37,802 bases of DNA from Nitrosomonas sp. (GTDB lineage Bacteria > Pseudomonadota > Gammaproteobacteria > Burkholderiales > Nitrosomonadaceae). The position numbers and the translations under genes were made by a program. The stretch is from NCBI GenBank assembly GCA_017879645.1, contig JAAEXZ010000016.1, forward strand, positions 1 through 37,802, in the 5' to 3' direction. Below, in pieces: positions 18,032-26,248 of the stretch; within the stretch, counting starts at the first letter, position 1; each line of letters opens with the position of its first letter. A model generated the notes under the pieces. That model did no database searches and was not told where the DNA came from. It saw only the letters and a list, made by a program, of their open reading frames with translations.

Positions 18032-19246
18032 TCATCCCGCCTTGTGGTGATTCTGTTGATTCAATGGCTGCCAATGCAAGGCTATGGCAGTAATCATGAG
18101 CAGCAGAAGTGGTGCTTTACTGAAAACCAGGAAAGTATCGGTCAAGCCTGCTATAAAAATATAACACAACATCCCTGCTGCGAAAATTTGCAATTGCCTG
18201 CGTCGCAGGGATTGATACCAGGCCCAATATAAAAACCCCAGACAGGACATACCCAGTATACCGGTATGCATACCTATCTCGATCCAGTCATTATGAAAGT
18301 GCGATGTCTCCTGAAAATTGGGCAATTCTCTATAGATGCCACCCTTATAGGTTTGAATGGTCCGATCGAAGTATACCTGCGCCATGCCAGTGCCATACCC
18401 CAGTAAAGGACGCTCGGCAATACCATGCAAACCGACATCCCACATCGCTAGCCGGTAACCCATGCTGGAACTGAAATTGCCCTGCTGCAATAACGCAATA
18501 TCCTGCTTGATGAGCATAAACCGCTCTTTGAAAACGGGGCTGCTGTAGGCAAAAACCACAGCAGCAACCAGCACGGACACAACCATCGCAATCAGCTTCC
18601 GGGTATCCAGAGAATGACGCAGTAACGCCATCAATAACAAGGCCGCGAGTGTTGCCAGCAGCAATACCCTGCCCCCCTGATGAAACTGAATGAACAGCAA
18701 CGCCCCCGCAAGTAACCACAGCATCCCTCTCGCCCAGGCTACCCGGACAGTACAAGCCATGCCAATCGATACCACGACACCCGCACCCAGTATGGCCGAA
18801 AAACTCAGATACGACATCCCCAGTGCCGGTATGCCTTGCACATCCAACGCTTGCCATTGATAGATCCCCAGCCCCAGCACTGCCCCGTAACTAGCAAGCA
18901 AACTACCCAGCACCCAAGGTAGGCGCGCCGGATTGAGTAGCGAATAAAACGGAATGAACAGCAACAGAAAAAAATATTTCAACCATTTTATCCGTCCCTG
19001 CAGAGAATACTCACTCCAGCTCAGCCCGACCAGCAATACGATGCAAAGCAACAAAATAGCCTGCGCCAAAGGCTCCCTGAGCACCTGTTTGAAACGATCG
19101 ATACCGCCATCCAGCACCCAGGCCAGTACTAGCAGAGAAAAAGCGATGACCTGCAATCCACCTCGCCAGAAAGCAAAGCACATAAAAATCAGCGCAAACC
19201 GGATCAGCGCCTCGCGCCATTTGTAATCCGCATGCATTACAAGCAT
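18032..19246 (-). CDS. O-antigen ligase / polymerase-like membrane protein (Wzy_C)
   Basis: A 404-residue integral membrane protein with about ten predicted transmembrane segments and a large periplasmic loop near residues 240-330. The loop contains LAMWDVGLHGIAERPLLGYGTGM and ETSHFHNDWIEIGMHTGILG, the hallmark of the Wzy_C (O-antigen ligase/polymerase) family; the His in SHFHND is the conserved catalytic candidate. The enzyme would join polysaccharide from undecaprenyl-PP to lipid A core or another acceptor on the periplasmic face. Ligase (WaaL) and polymerase (Wzy) functions cannot be separated from sequence. It lies between a GT2 gene and a methyltransferase gene. Confidence 0.88.
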   Translation of the reverse strand: MLVMHADYKWREALIRFALIFMCFAFWRGGLQVIAFSLLVLAWVLDGGIDRFKQVLREPLAQAILLLCIVLLVGLSWSEYSLQGRIKWLKYFFLLLFIPFYSLLNPARLPWVLGSLLASYGAVLGLGIYQWQALDVQGIPALGMSYLSFSAILGAGVVVSIGMACTVRVAWARGMLWLLAGALLFIQFHQGGRVLLLATLAALLLMALLRHSLDTRKLIAMVVSVLVAAVVFAYSSPVFKERFMLIKQDIALLQQGNFSSSMGYRLAMWDVGLHGIAERPLLGYGTGMAQVYFDRTIQTYKGGIYRELPNFQETSHFHNDWIEIGMHTGILGMSCLGFLYWAWYQSLRRRQLQIFAAGMLCYIFIAGLTDTFLVFSKAPLLLLMITAIALHWQPLNQQNHHKAG

Positions 19247-19301
19247 TGGAGCTGTTGCCAGAGAATATGCACCATACTTCTACCTTTCCTCAGGATATTT
19301 T

Positions 19302-20351
19302 CTACTCCGGCTTCCACACCTGCCATTCCAATCGTCGCAGATGTGCCAGGATAGACAGTATGCCCGATAGCCTTGTCGACATACCTGGCACAACCCAGAC
19401 AGTCGTAATACGCTTGTCTTTCCGGGTCCAGCCGCGTAACAGCAGGCGAACAATCATTCTAAAACTCAATCGACTGTTGCGCATTTGCAAACAGGGCAAC
19501 TGCACTGCGGTACCGGGTGTCAGCCAGTGTACACCCCCACCCTGCTGAAGCACGGTGTCGATTGCCTGCATCAATGATACAGGTAAATCCTCGAGCACCA
19601 GACAACTGGAAACCAGCAACACATTTCGCTGTACTTCGGGATAGCGTGACAAATACAGGGAACGGTTACGTTGCGTAAGCTGACGATAGGATTTGCCGCG
19701 TCCGAACGAGGCACCACCATGGTGCCGAATATGGGCATCCGGATGCACACCCACGCGCCAACCCTGCGAAATCAATCGGCGCCCCAGATCAGTATCCTCG
19801 AAATAACCACGCCCAAATGCCGAATCGAACCCGCCCAATGATAAAAACAGGTCCCGGCGAATCAGGAAACCATACCCCTGAAACCGGCAGGTAGCAATAT
19901 AGCCCCCCGGGAATCGCTGATAACGCTCCAGTTTGTACCGAAAAAAATGATCATGCACAGGGCTGATCACAGCCAGTTCCGGGTCAGCAGTCAGTGCAGC
20001 ACATAGAAGTGGCAGAAAATTGTCAGCGATTTCGGTATCGGAATTGAGCACCAACACCAAGGTTGCCTTACTCCGGGATACAGCTTCGTTCACTGACTTG
20101 CCGTACCCCTGATTCTGGGGTGCATGATGCACCTGTAATTGCGGATAGGACAATGCATCCAGCATCCCGCATGTAACCGCATCGGAAGCATCATCCTGAA
20201 CATACAGATTCCCGATTACAGCACCGAGATGCGTGATAACCGAAGCAATACAACGTTGCGTCAATTCGGGAGAGTTATAGACCGGGATAACGACATCGAC
20301 AGTGAATCCGGCACAATCAGTCATGGCGCAGTCGTTCCGGTTTGAAGGCAT
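19302..20351 (-). CDS. Glycosyltransferase family 2 (rhamnosyltransferase-like)
   Basis: A 349-residue GT-A fold transferase. The nucleotide-sugar site begins VDVVIPVYNSPELTQRCIAS. The DxD-type motif is LNSDTEIADNFLPLL, and the acceptor region GGFDSAFGRGYFEDTDLGRRL contains the catalytic ED. This combination resembles dTDP-rhamnosyl and related GT2 enzymes. The last 100 residues (after RSLYLSRYPEV) are not typical of the family and may bind the acceptor. The first nine residues precede a second ATG (MTDCAG) that could be the true start. It is part of the minus-strand surface-polysaccharide cluster, 55 bp upstream of the ligase gene. Confidence 0.88.
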   Translation of the reverse strand: MPSNRNDCAMTDCAGFTVDVVIPVYNSPELTQRCIASVITHLGAVIGNLYVQDDASDAVTCGMLDALSYPQLQVHHAPQNQGYGKSVNEAVSRSKATLVLVLNSDTEIADNFLPLLCAALTADPELAVISPVHDHFFRYKLERYQRFPGGYIATCRFQGYGFLIRRDLFLSLGGFDSAFGRGYFEDTDLGRRLISQGWRVGVHPDAHIRHHGGASFGRGKSYRQLTQRNRSLYLSRYPEVQRNVLLVSSCLVLEDLPVSLMQAIDTVLQQGGGVHWLTPGTAVQLPCLQMRNSRLSFRMIVRLLLRGWTRKDKRITTVWVVPGMSTRLSGILSILAHLRRLEWQVWKPE

Positions 20352-20434
20352 CTATTTTGCCAGCACTGAAAACAGACACAAGCGAACCATCGATCAAGAG
20401 CCGGCAACGATGAACAGATCGTGAACTGCAGATG

Positions 20435-21199
20435 CTAGGCACGACCGAATATCAGATAGGCTTCGCCCCAGTTTCGGGTTGATCGCTGCTTGACTTCCAA
20501 TCCTGCCTGCTGCATCAGGTCAATCGCTTTCTGCTGCTCCTCGGCTGTACCCAGTTCAACGATGACCGACCGTAATGCAGGATGGGCCAGTACAGTCGAT
20601 GCACCTTCAAGGATCGAAATTTCAATGCCATCGACATCGATCTTGATGTAATTCGGGTAGGGAAATCCCCATTTGCTGCATAAATCATCCAGTGTCACGC
20701 CAAACATCCCCTGGATATGTGTCGTCGAAATTTTCATATTACCGATGTCTTCATGACCGAACTGTGAACGGTTTCCCCCCGGAATGAACTTGGGAATGTA
20801 CAGCTTGGAAAACTCGCTCCGGCCCGACACCGCGACACAATAAGACAGGATATTTTGTGCCAGGTTGTTGATATAAATATTTTTGTTCAGCGCGTAATAG
20901 TTATTGCTTTGGGGTTCAAAGGCAAACACACGGATTCTTTCACCGAATTTTTTTGCCGGATACAGCGAGTATTGCCCGATATTCGCCCCGATATCGAAAT
21001 AACACGAATCCGGTTCGAAGCTATCCAGCCAGTCCAGCGTATCCGGCTCCTTGATGCCATAAGTCCTGGCGCGGTTCAGCGTGCGCAGATGATCAACGGA
21101 AATCAGGATACGTTGCCCCCTGACCATGATATCCGCATACCCGCCTTTTAGCTTGTAGGCAGTCACCACCAGTTCGTTCAAGAGATTTTTTAATGACAT
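20435..21199 (-). CDS. FkbM family methyltransferase
   Basis: A 254-residue SAM-dependent methyltransferase of the FkbM type, which methylates hydroxyls on sugars or polyketides. Motif I is CYFDIGANIGQYSLYPAKKFG; VFAFEPQSNNYYALNKN and NYIKIDVDGIEISILEGA are the other FkbM landmarks. I start at the ATG 21197-21199 (MSLKNLLNEL), with AGGA 5 nt upstream. Starts further upstream (21238, 21250, 21253) would read through a hairpin terminator at 21215-21242, so they are unlikely. The gene needs either read-through of that terminator or its own promoter. It probably methylates a residue of the polysaccharide made by the neighbouring genes. Confidence 0.88.
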   Translation of the reverse strand: MSLKNLLNELVVTAYKLKGGYADIMVRGQRILISVDHLRTLNRARTYGIKEPDTLDWLDSFEPDSCYFDIGANIGQYSLYPAKKFGERIRVFAFEPQSNNYYALNKNIYINNLAQNILSYCVAVSGRSEFSKLYIPKFIPGGNRSQFGHEDIGNMKISTTHIQGMFGVTLDDLCSKWGFPYPNYIKIDVDGIEISILEGASTVLAHPALRSVIVELGTAEEQQKAIDLMQQAGLEVKQRSTRNWGEAYLIFGRA

Positions 21200-21214
21200 G
21201 TCAATCCTGGGGAT

Positions 21215-21242
21215 AAAAAATGAGCCTGGATCCAGGCTCATT
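21215..21242 (-). terminator. Strong hairpin terminator inside the polysaccharide cluster
   Basis: A perfect 24-bp palindrome at 21219-21242 (10-bp arms AATGAGCCTG and CAGGCTCATT around a GATC loop) is followed on the minus strand by six T (21220 to 21215). It begins 8 bp after the stop codon (21250-21252) of the upstream gene. It therefore ends or attenuates transcription before the FkbM gene. Confidence 0.88.
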
Positions 21243-21249
21243 GGTAACA

Positions 21250-22515
21250 TCAACGAATGGCTTGTTCAAGCAATCCGACGTAACGCGACAAAACATGGGC
21301 ATCGGGAAAATCCAGCATCTCGCGAATGAAGCGTTGCCGATGTTCTTCAACATAAAAATCGTCACACCCCTGTGCCAGAAAATGATTGATTTTCTCGTAC
21401 ACATCATCCCGGCAGCGCAGCTCCGTCTCGGGCATATAAAAAGCCACGGCAGACCGGGCGGCAATGAGATAGTCGGCCGCCAGAACCGGCTTCTTGGCCC
21501 GCACGGCTTCAAACACCACCGATGTCGCCAGATCGATGATGACATCCGACCAGTTCATCAGGTGAACCGAATGCGCGTCATCGCTGGCCACGCTTACATT
21601 GGGCAATTGCTTGATTGCGCTATCCTTCGTCAGGGACTGTTTCCAGCCGCTGCGGGTATGCGGTTTGATGATCAGTTCCACATCGGGAAATCCGGCAATC
21701 ATGTGCACGACTTCGCTGACCTCTTCCCAGAACGTCGTAAAATTGGCCTTGCGCAAAAACATGACTATTTTCAGTCGACTATTCGAGCGCACCAGCGGAG
21801 AAGGCGGCATCAAACCGGCCAGGATTTTCAGCCATTCTTCGCAATATCGGGGAGAACCCAGCACGGCCAGCTTGCTGTCATCCAGAAAAGGACGGAACCG
21901 TGTGGCGCACATCTCGTTGGGAACCACCAGCCGGTCGAATATCTTTGCTGCCGAAAAGGTCACATCCGGCTCCACGCGTCTCTCGCCCCGGCGGATCAAC
22001 TGGCTGGCATGCGGGCTATCGCCATGCGGCAGGGACACGGTACCCAATCCACGATTCTTGGCCATCTCCACCACCACCTCTACCCATTCGACGCAAATGA
22101 CCGAATTTCGCTCGATCCAGTCAAACGCCACGACACCTTTGCCAGAATCGCCAAAACACCGGTTCAAGAGCGATTCGGCAGTATCCCGCCACAATGGCAT
22201 GCGTTGGCTTTCGTCGAAGCGATCGGCCAGTTTTTCTGCCAGATGACCGAGGATGGGAATGCGTCGCACATTGCGCGTCAGCATCAGCATCTGCAAGCGC
22301 CACTTCACATACTTGACCCAAGAAAACAACTCGCAGACATGCGCCACACGGACACCACTCAAATGGCTCAGATACTGGACGCGAAAATCCCGACGGAATT
22401 GAGTCGAGCCGATCAGCACGACATCACACTGGTGACCGGATTCAATCCATTTATATACAACCGGAGTGACATGATCGATGTCGTTATAGTGGCGCAGAAA
22501 GAAAAGTGCTTTCAT
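21250..22515 (-). CDS. GT-B-like surface polysaccharide transferase (CDP-glycerol glycerophosphotransferase-like), uncertain
   Basis: A 421-residue protein starting MKALFFLRHYNDIDHVTPVVYKW. No single motif fixes the family, but the layout resembles CDP-glycerol glycerophosphotransferases and capsule transferases. A first Rossmann-like half is followed by LGTVSLPHGDSPH (PHG motif, near residues 180-192), then LAVLGSPRYCEEWL, ELIIKPHTRSGW, NVSVASDDAHSVHLMNWSDVIIDLATSVVFEA and KKPVLAADYLI. In GT-B enzymes the KPH and DxxSSxxxEA-type segments bind the nucleotide donor. It is the first gene of the minus-strand cluster, divergent from the cytidylyltransferase operon. A CMP- or CDP-linked donor is therefore attractive but unproven. 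Confidence 0.68.
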   Translation of the reverse strand: MKALFFLRHYNDIDHVTPVVYKWIESGHQCDVVLIGSTQFRRDFRVQYLSHLSGVRVAHVCELFSWVKYVKWRLQMLMLTRNVRRIPILGHLAEKLADRFDESQRMPLWRDTAESLLNRCFGDSGKGVVAFDWIERNSVICVEWVEVVVEMAKNRGLGTVSLPHGDSPHASQLIRRGERRVEPDVTFSAAKIFDRLVVPNEMCATRFRPFLDDSKLAVLGSPRYCEEWLKILAGLMPPSPLVRSNSRLKIVMFLRKANFTTFWEEVSEVVHMIAGFPDVELIIKPHTRSGWKQSLTKDSAIKQLPNVSVASDDAHSVHLMNWSDVIIDLATSVVFEAVRAKKPVLAADYLIAARSAVAFYMPETELRCRDDVYEKINHFLAQGCDDFYVEEHRQRFIREMLDFPDAHVLSRYVGLLEQAIR

Positions 22516-22844
22516 CGCGATGCAGGAATAGTCAAGTCATTCAAGAGGTGCGGTTTCACCATTCATTTTCCCTGTTTTATCGACCTGGAGATTTATAGGC
22601 CACAAATCATACTGTGAGCGACCTGAAGATTTTGTAAAGCACGCATTCTACTCTGGCGCTTTTCCAATTGCCAGATACGAAAGGATTTGACTCGGAATTG
22701 TATACACATGACCACAAATCCTTAAAATTTGGTAATAAATAATTGCCCAGGAAACCGGAAAAACCTGATAATCAGCACTGCGTTTTGCACACCACCATTT
22801 TGTAATGATCAACCCATTCGATACACGAGACACCTGACCTCCTC
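22516..22844. other. 329-bp divergent intergenic region
   Basis: This AT-rich gap separates the minus-strand polysaccharide cluster from the plus-strand cytidylyltransferase operon and must hold promoters for both. I see no promoter with good -35 and -10 boxes at proper spacing, no terminator and no RNA gene. A 9-bp direct repeat (CCACAAATC) occurs twice, about 110 bp apart. The only open frame (61 codons, minus, 22648-22833) has no recognisable features. Confidence 0.5.
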
Positions 22845-23594
22845 ATGAAAACCATTGCTGTCATACCTGCCCGTATGGGATCAACACGATTCCCGGGCAA
22901 ACCGATCGCCCAGATTCTGGGACGCCCGATGATTGAACACATCTATAAGCGCGTAGCCATGAGCAAATCCTTGCACGCCACCTACATTGCCACCTGTGAC
23001 GAAGCCATCCGCGAAGTCGCGGAAGGATTTGGCGCGCCGGTCATCATGACATCCGATATTCATCAGCGCGCCAGCGACCGGGTTGCCGAGGCCGTTGTAT
23101 ACCTGGATGCCGATCTGATCGTCATGGTGCAGGGAGACGAACCGATGACGCATCCTGACATGATCGATGCCGCTGTTGCGCCTTTCAAAACCGATCCCAA
23201 GCTGGGGTGCGTCAATCTGGTACGCAAGATCGACCAGGAAGCGGATTATCTCGATCCCAACACCATCAAAGTCGTCATGAACCAGAATCTCGATGCGCTG
23301 TACATGTCACGTCGCCCAATCCCGACACTGGCCAAAACCGGGTTTGCCGATACGGCGGTGTACAAACAGGTATGCATCATTCCGTTTCGGCGCAGCACCC
23401 TGTTTGAATATACCAAGTTGCCGCCGACACCGCTGGAACAACTGGAATCGATTGACATGCTGCGCTTGCTCGAACATGGCCTGCAGGTCAAGATGGTGCC
23501 CACCGAATACAATACCCAGGCCGTGGATACCGAAGCCGATCTGCAACGGGTTGCCGAGCTGATGAAAACCGACCCACTGATTTCCCGCTATTAG
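22845..23594 (+). CDS. Divergent KdsB-family cytidylyltransferase (CMP-sugar-acid synthetase)
   Basis: A 249-residue enzyme of the 3-deoxy-manno-octulosonate cytidylyltransferase family, which uses CTP to make CMP-activated 2-keto-3-deoxy sugar acids. Conserved parts: IPARMGSTRFPGKPI (residues 7-21, CTP loop), VQGDEP with Mg-binding Asp98, YMSRRPIP (153-160) and VDTEADL with Asp228. It departs from the KdsB consensus: the usual HxSGTDR is HQRASDR (73-79), the QGDEPLIP region is QGDEPMTH, and GIDT(x)xDL is AVDTEADL. These positions line the sugar site, so the substrate may not be Kdo itself. It is the first gene of a six-gene operon. No ribosome site is obvious. Confidence 0.83.
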   Translation: MKTIAVIPARMGSTRFPGKPIAQILGRPMIEHIYKRVAMSKSLHATYIATCDEAIREVAEGFGAPVIMTSDIHQRASDRVAEAVVYLDADLIVMVQGDEPMTHPDMIDAAVAPFKTDPKLGCVNLVRKIDQEADYLDPNTIKVVMNQNLDALYMSRRPIPTLAKTGFADTAVYKQVCIIPFRRSTLFEYTKLPPTPLEQLESIDMLRLLEHGLQVKMVPTEYNTQAVDTEADLQRVAELMKTDPLISRY

Positions 23595-23602
23595 GAACCA
23601 CT

Positions 23603-24373
23603 ATGTCACTCAAATCGCGGTTGAACCGTTCCGAATTGACCATAGGCTCATGGATTACGCTGGGTCACCCCGCCATCGCCGAAATCATGGCAGCCGCCGG
23701 CTTTGACTGGCTGGTGCTGGACATGGAACACAGCGTGCTGGAGCTGGGTGAAGTTCAGTCGATCATCCAGGTGCTGGATGGCAAGCAATGTCCTGCCATC
23801 GTCCGCCTGACTTCCAATCACCCCGACCAGATCAAGCGTGTCATGGACGCCGGCGCCACCGGCATCATGGTGCCGATGATCAAATCGGCTGCCGATGCCA
23901 GAGCCGCCGTGGATGGCGTGTACTATCCACCACGCGGGCAAAGGGGCGTCGGACTGGCGCGTGCGCAGGGTTACGGCGCGAGCTTCCAGGCCTATCGCCA
24001 ATGGCTGGATGAAAACGCCGTCATCGTGGTCATGATCGAACATGTTCAGGCAGTCGAAGCCATCGACAGCATCCTGGCCACGCCCGGCGTCGATGCCTAC
24101 ATCATCGGCCCCTATGATCTGTCCGGTTCGATGGGACGCCCTGGCGATCTGGACCACCCCGATGTACAGGCTGCCATTGCACGCGTTCTGGAGGCAGGTC
24201 ATCGTGCCGGAAAACCGGGCGGCATCCACGTCATCGAACCCGATCCACAGGCCTTGCAGCAACGCATCCAGGCCGGTTTCAACTTTCTCGGTTACGCTCT
24301 GGACATCCGCATTCTCGACTCAATCTGCCGCAACCATCTGCACAGCATCCGAGCCTCATTGCACACATCATGA
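23603..24373 (+). CDS. HpcH/HpaI family class II aldolase
   Basis: A 256-residue TIM-barrel aldolase of the 4-hydroxy-2-oxo-heptane-1,7-dioate / 2-keto-3-deoxy-L-rhamnonate aldolase family. These enzymes join pyruvate and an aldehyde, or cleave 4-hydroxy-2-oxo acids. The catalytic set appears complete: His43 (MEHS), Arg68 (VRLT), metal ligands Glu146 (MIEH) and Asp172 (GPYDLSGS). It therefore looks active. It lies 8 bp after the cytidylyltransferase gene and overlaps the dehydrogenase gene by 4 bp (ATGA). In this context the anabolic direction, building a 2-keto-3-deoxy acid for CMP activation, is a reasonable inference; the aldehyde is unknown. Confidence 0.92.
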   Translation: MSLKSRLNRSELTIGSWITLGHPAIAEIMAAAGFDWLVLDMEHSVLELGEVQSIIQVLDGKQCPAIVRLTSNHPDQIKRVMDAGATGIMVPMIKSAADARAAVDGVYYPPRGQRGVGLARAQGYGASFQAYRQWLDENAVIVVMIEHVQAVEAIDSILATPGVDAYIIGPYDLSGSMGRPGDLDHPDVQAAIARVLEAGHRAGKPGGIHVIEPDPQALQQRIQAGFNFLGYALDIRILDSICRNHLHSIRASLHTS

Positions 24374-25299
24374 ATACGCTCGTCATTTCCACTTCTTCTT
24401 TCGATACCGACAACAATCCGCCGTTACAGCACCTGCAGAAAAGCGGCATGTCCATTGTCACCAATCCGCATCGGCGCAAACTGGCCGAAGATGAAATCAT
24501 CGCACTGCTCCAGGGAGGTGCCATCGGCCTGATCGCCGGCATCGAGCCGCTGACCAGGCGAGTTTTCGAAGCGGCGCCACAACTCAGGGTGATATCGCGT
24601 TGCGGTGCCGGACTAGACAGTGTCGATCTCGCTGCCGCCAAACAGCATGGCATTACCGTACTGAATACACCGGAAGCGCCGGCACAAGCTGTAGCCGAAC
24701 TGACGCTCGCATACATCCTGACCTTGCTGCGGCAAATCAGTACGATCGATACAGCCGTGCGCAACGGTGAGTGGCCACGCACCCAGGGTCGTCTACTGGC
24801 CGCACAAACTGTCGGCGTTATCGGACTGGGGCACATCGGTCGCCGTGTCGCCCGCCTATGCCAGGCTTTTGAAGCCACTGTGATAGCGCACGATCCGTTT
24901 GTGCAACAGGCTCCGGATGGCATCACACTGATGCCATTACCGCAATTGCTCGCCAGCGCCGATATCGTCACCTTGCATGTACCGTACTCGACTGAACTGC
25001 ATCATCTGTTGGATGCCAAGGCATTCGCTGCGATGAAACCGGAAGCCATCGTCATCAATGCCGCGCGCGGTGGACTGGTCGATGAAGCTGCGCTTGCCAC
25101 GGCCCTGACAACAGACACAATCGCAGCCGCTGCCCTGGATGTCTTCGAACAGGAGCCCTATCATGGTCCGCTCACCGCATGCCACAACACCATTCTGACC
25201 TCGCATATCGGCTCACTGGCCCGGGAATCGCGGCAACGCATGGAAATCGAAGCTGCGGAAAATCTGCTACAGGGTTTGCGTCAAAACGGCCTCATCTAA
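24370..25299 (+). CDS. D-isomer-specific 2-hydroxyacid dehydrogenase (phosphoglycerate dehydrogenase-like)
   Basis: A 309-residue NAD(P)-dependent dehydrogenase without the C-terminal ACT or ASB domains of SerA. The dinucleotide site is VGVIGLGHIGRRVARL (148-163). The catalytic triad is Arg233 (NAARGGLVDE), Glu262 (DVFEQEP) and His279 (TSHIGS), all present. It would interconvert a 2-keto acid and a D-2-hydroxy acid, for example 3-phosphoglycerate / hydroxypyruvate phosphate or a sugar-derived acid. Translational coupling to the aldolase gene (ATGA overlap) implies a shared pathway. The substrate cannot be read from sequence. Confidence 0.91.
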   Translation: MNTLVISTSSFDTDNNPPLQHLQKSGMSIVTNPHRRKLAEDEIIALLQGGAIGLIAGIEPLTRRVFEAAPQLRVISRCGAGLDSVDLAAAKQHGITVLNTPEAPAQAVAELTLAYILTLLRQISTIDTAVRNGEWPRTQGRLLAAQTVGVIGLGHIGRRVARLCQAFEATVIAHDPFVQQAPDGITLMPLPQLLASADIVTLHVPYSTELHHLLDAKAFAAMKPEAIVINAARGGLVDEAALATALTTDTIAAAALDVFEQEPYHGPLTACHNTILTSHIGSLARESRQRMEIEAAENLLQGLRQNGLI

Positions 25300-25312
25300 C
25301 CAGGGATAACGT

Positions 25313-26242
25313 ATGCAAAACGAATCAGTTGTAGTTTTTGGCGCCAGTGGTTTTCTTGGCAGCCATGTTGCCGATGCGCTGTCTGCTGCGGGCTATCGGG
25401 TACGACTGTTCGACCGCAGCCCGTCCCCGTATCTGAAAAGCAATCAGGAAATGGTCATCGGCGACATCATGAATCTCGACCAGGTCATCGATGCCGCAAA
25501 AGACACCACCTACGTTTACAACTTTGCGGCAATCGCCGACATCGACGAAGCCAACGACAAACCGATTCCTACGGCTACCATCAACGTGCTGGGCAATATG
25601 CATGCACTCGAAGCAGCGCGCATTGCCGGCGCACGCCGTTTTGTCTTTGCCAGCAGCGTGTACGTCTACTCCGAATCCGGATCGTTTTACCGCGCCAGCA
25701 AGCAAGCTGCAGAACGCTTCACTGAAACTTACCACGAGCGATACGGACTGAATTACAGTATCCTGCGCTACGGTTCCCTGTACGGCCGCCGTTCCGACAA
25801 ACGCAATGGCATTTACCGCATGCTGCACGAAGCGGTCGCACACCATTCGATAACCTATAAAGGCAGCGGCGAAGCCCTGCGCGAATATATCCATGTGGAG
25901 GATGCCGCCCGCATGAGCGTGCAAATCCTTGCTGCCGAGTTTGCCAACCGGCACCTGATCCTGACCGGTCAGGAAAAAATGCGCATCAGGGATGTCATGC
26001 GCATGATCTCGGAAATTCTGCCTTGGCCCGTCGAATTACATTTCGACGAAGCCAACATGGTGCACCATTACGAAATCACACCGTACGCGTTCCAACCCCG
26101 CATTGGCCGCAAACTGGTGCTGAATGAACATGTCGATCTGGGACAAGGCATACTCGACTGCCTGCGGGAAATTCATCAGGACCTGCATCACGCCGATGAA
26201 AATGATGACGCCACCCCCACCACTTCCGACAATCGCGCCTGA
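25313..26242 (+). CDS. NAD-dependent epimerase/dehydratase (extended SDR)
   Basis: A 309-residue extended short-chain dehydrogenase. The Rossmann motif is VVFGASGFLGSHVAD, with Gly10, Gly13 and Gly16. The catalytic Tyr126 and Lys130 lie in SFYRASKQAAERF, and Ser114/Ser115 in VFASSVYVYS complete the triad region. YSILRYGSLYGRRSDKRNGI and EALREYIHVEDAARM are typical of sugar-nucleotide epimerases and dehydratases. The substrate would usually be a nucleotide sugar. The C-terminus ends with a polar DDATPTTSDNRA tail. It is the fourth gene of the operon, 13 bp after the dehydrogenase gene. Confidence 0.92.
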   Translation: MQNESVVVFGASGFLGSHVADALSAAGYRVRLFDRSPSPYLKSNQEMVIGDIMNLDQVIDAAKDTTYVYNFAAIADIDEANDKPIPTATINVLGNMHALEAARIAGARRFVFASSVYVYSESGSFYRASKQAAERFTETYHERYGLNYSILRYGSLYGRRSDKRNGIYRMLHEAVAHHSITYKGSGEALREYIHVEDAARMSVQILAAEFANRHLILTGQEKMRIRDVMRMISEILPWPVELHFDEANMVHHYEITPYAFQPRIGRKLVLNEHVDLGQGILDCLREIHQDLHHADENDDATPTTSDNRA

Positions 26243-26248
26243 ATCGTC

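Noticed and set aside
21220-22617. A 465-codon open frame on the plus strand
   Set aside because: It is antisense to the GT-B-like gene at 21250-22515, is rich in His and Gln as reversed frames often are, and shows no family motifs.
22648-22833. A 61-codon minus-strand frame in the divergent intergenic region
   Set aside because: No ribosome site, motif or family resemblance; it lies where promoters are expected.
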